A program made the position numbers and the translations under genes. From Candidatus Caccocola faecipullorum (GTDB lineage: Bacteria; Synergistota; Synergistia; Synergistales; Synergistaceae): a DNA stretch of 5,884 nt. The notes beneath the pieces are model-generated. The model was not told the DNA's origin and did no database searches. It saw nothing but the letters and a program-made list of their open reading frames with translations. Of this stretch, positions 4,589 through 5,884 are shown piece after piece; the stretch's first letter is position 1, and each line of letters begins with the position of its first letter. The DNA is taken from positions 1 to 5,884 of the forward strand of contig DVKA01000057.1 in the NCBI GenBank assembly GCA_018716365.1, written 5' to 3'.

Positions 4589-5884
4589 TTAGAAGCTTTC
4601 CTGCGCGTTTCTCGCTATGATTTCTTCCTGCTGGTAGTTGTCGAGGTCTACGAAGTAGTCGCTGTATCCCGCGACGCGGACGAGGAGGCCGCGGTAGTTG
4701 TCCGGGTGGGCCTGGGCGTCGCGCAGCGTCGCTTCGTCGACGACGTTGAACTGGATGTGGTGTCCGCCGAGCTTGAAGTAGGCGCGGATGAGGTTCTTGA
4801 CGCCTTCGATTCCCTCTTCGCCGGCGAGGACGGAGGGCAGGAAGCGCTGGTTGAGCAGCGTTCCGCCGGATTTGACCTGGTCCATCTTGCCGAGCGACTT
4901 GACGACCGCGGTCGGGCCGTGGCGGTCTGCGCCGTGGCTCGGGCTGGTGCCGTCGGACTCGGGCATTCCGCTGAAGCGTCCGTTCGGGGTCGCGGCGAGC
5001 TTCTGCCCGAAGTAGTTGTGGCAGGTCGTCGAGAGCATGTTGAGGTGGTAGGTCGGGCCGAGGATGCTGTGCTTTCCGTCGATGTTGCGGAAGAGGCTGT
5101 CGTAGACCCTTCTCATTATGTCGTCGGCGTAGTCGTCGTCGTTGCCGAAGAACGGCGTCTTGTTCCAGAGCGTGAGGCGCATGGCTTCGTGGCCTTCCCA
5201 GTTGGCTTTCATCGCGTCTACGAGTTCCTGCAGCGTGTAGGTGCCTTCGTCGTAGACGTGCTTCTTTATCGCGGAGAGGCTGTCGGTGATGGTGCCGATG
5301 CCGCAGCACTGGATGTAGTCGCTGTTGTAGCGCGGGCCGCCGTTGTAGTAGTCCTTGCCGTTCTTGATGCAGTCGTTGATGACGCAGGAGAGGTAGGTGG
5401 CCGCCATGTTGGTCGCGTACTGGTAGCGCAGGTAGTTGTCTACGCCGATTTTCGTCTCGACGACGTAGGCCATCTGTTTTTCGAAGGCCGCGTAGAGGTC
5501 GTCGAAGGTCTTGAAGTCGGAGAGCTCGCCGGTCTTTATGCTGACCTGTTTGCCGGTGAGGAGGTCGACGCCGTTGGAGAGCGCGTACTCAAGGAGCTTC
5601 GGCACGTTGAGGTAGCCGTGGAGCAGGTACGCTTCCTTGCCGGAGCAGCCGGTCTCGATGCAGCCGCTGGTGCCGCCTTCGCGCGCGTCTTCAAGCGATT
5701 TGCCTACGCGCATCTGCTCCTGGATGACCATGTCGGCGTTGAATACGGACGGGTAGCCCATGCCGTTGCGGAAGACTCTCGCCGCGGCGCGGATGACGTT
5801 GTCGGGCGTGCGCTCGCTGACCTGGATGTTGCCCTGCGGCTGGAGCAGGCGCAGCTCGTTGAAGAGTTCGAGGCAGATGTAGGT
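4589..5884 (-). CDS. hypD: Glycyl radical enzyme, trans-4-hydroxy-L-proline dehydratase type, C-terminal part
   Basis: The frame is open to the right window edge, so the 431 residues seen are the C-terminal part. With a usual family length near 790, about 360 residues are missing. HypD dehydrates trans-4-hydroxy-L-proline to pyrroline-5-carboxylate in the cytoplasm of anaerobes, which ProC then reduces to proline. The thiyl-radical loop GGTSGCIETGCSGKEAY has the catalytic Cys at visible residue 75 and the base Glu at 77; the glycyl-radical loop VRVAGYSDYF has Gly at 406, codon 4667-4669. The Cys-Gly distance of 331 residues equals that of Clostridioides difficile HypD (Cys434, Gly765, from memory). 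Long stretches such as YNSDYIQCCGIGTITDSLSAIK and GGTLLNQRF are also HypD-like. The ATG at 5761 is internal. The related hydroxyproline lyase HplG, which cuts the C-N bond, cannot be excluded. Nearly all Tyr, Asn and Ile codons end in C, unlike the neighbours. Confidence 0.88.
   Translation of the reverse strand, partial: TYICLELFNELRLLQPQGNIQVSERTPDNVIRAAARVFRNGMGYPSVFNADMVIQEQMRVGKSLEDAREGGTSGCIETGCSGKEAYLLHGYLNVPKLLEYALSNGVDLLTGKQVSIKTGELSDFKTFDDLYAAFEKQMAYVVETKIGVDNYLRYQYATNMAATYLSCVINDCIKNGKDYYNGGPRYNSDYIQCCGIGTITDSLSAIKKHVYDEGTYTLQELVDAMKANWEGHEAMRLTLWNKTPFFGNDDDYADDIMRRVYDSLFRNIDGKHSILGPTYHLNMLSTTCHNYFGQKLAATPNGRFSGMPESDGTSPSHGADRHGPTAVVKSLGKMDQVKSGGTLLNQRFLPSVLAGEEGIEGVKNLIRAYFKLGGHHIQFNVVDEATLRDAQAHPDNYRGLLVRVAGYSDYFVDLDNYQQEEIIARNAQESF

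Noticed and set aside
4515..5309. A 264-residue open frame on the minus strand
   Set aside because: It is very rich in Arg, Pro, His and Gln, as expected from a shifted frame of a GC-rich gene, and overlaps hypD and its terminator.
5759..5761. ATG at 5761 as the start of the glycyl radical enzyme
   Set aside because: The frame stays open to the window edge and the 41 upstream codons (for example NIQVSERTPDNVI) match the family, so this Met is internal.
4589..5884. Assignment as pyruvate formate-lyase or choline TMA-lyase
   Set aside because: Pyruvate formate-lyase has two adjacent Cys in its active-site loop and CutC has GCVEP; the GCIETG loop here is of the hydroxyproline enzyme type.
1..5884. 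tRNA, rRNA, CRISPR array, insertion sequence, prophage or attachment site
   Set aside because: None seen on reading: no regularly spaced repeats, no transposase or integrase motifs, no cloverleaf-like element in the short intergenic regions.

Overview
The window looks like chromosomal DNA of an anaerobic, moderately GC-rich bacterium that ferments amino acids. The main evidence is the C-terminal half of an oxygen-sensitive glycyl radical enzyme of the trans-4-hydroxy-L-proline dehydratase (HypD) type. The other genes (DUF6282 protein, TetR regulator, P1B metal ATPase without a metal-binding domain, methyltransferase, GNAT acetyltransferase) fit Synergistota or Clostridia. The sequence alone does not settle the phylum.

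Layout: (1) 2-325, plus strand: 3' end of a DUF6282-type metal-dependent hydrolase-like gene, closed by an intrinsic terminator at 383-421. (2) 433-996, minus strand: TetR/AcrR-type regulator. (3) 997-1170: divergent promoter region with several inverted repeats. (4) 1171-3039, plus strand: 622-residue P1B-type heavy-metal ATPase. (5) 3040-3173: convergent gap with two hairpins. (6) 3174-3812 and 3864-4388, both minus strand: a class I SAM methyltransferase behind a GNAT N-acetyltransferase, probably one short transcription unit read from about 4405 downward. (7) 4389-4588: a near-consensus -10 box for that unit, a 50-nt two-helix hairpin with no obvious owner, and a strong intrinsic terminator for the next gene. 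(8) 4589-5884, minus strand: 3' part of hypD, running off the right edge.

Two functional units stand out. The divergent TetR regulator and metal ATPase look like a self-contained metal-homeostasis switch: the palindrome TTGTC-N8-GACAA lies where two back-to-back -35 boxes would fall. The hypD gene would feed hydroxyproline into proline metabolism by way of pyrroline-5-carboxylate. Its strong C-ending codon bias, unlike the neighbouring genes, suggests high expression. Its activating enzyme is not in the window and cannot lie directly downstream, because a terminator and an unrelated unit follow.

I saw no tRNA, rRNA, CRISPR array, insertion sequence or prophage gene. No clearly new biological system is visible. 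The most unusual points are the mixed metal-selectivity signature of the ATPase, its pairing with a TetR regulator, and the orphan hairpin.
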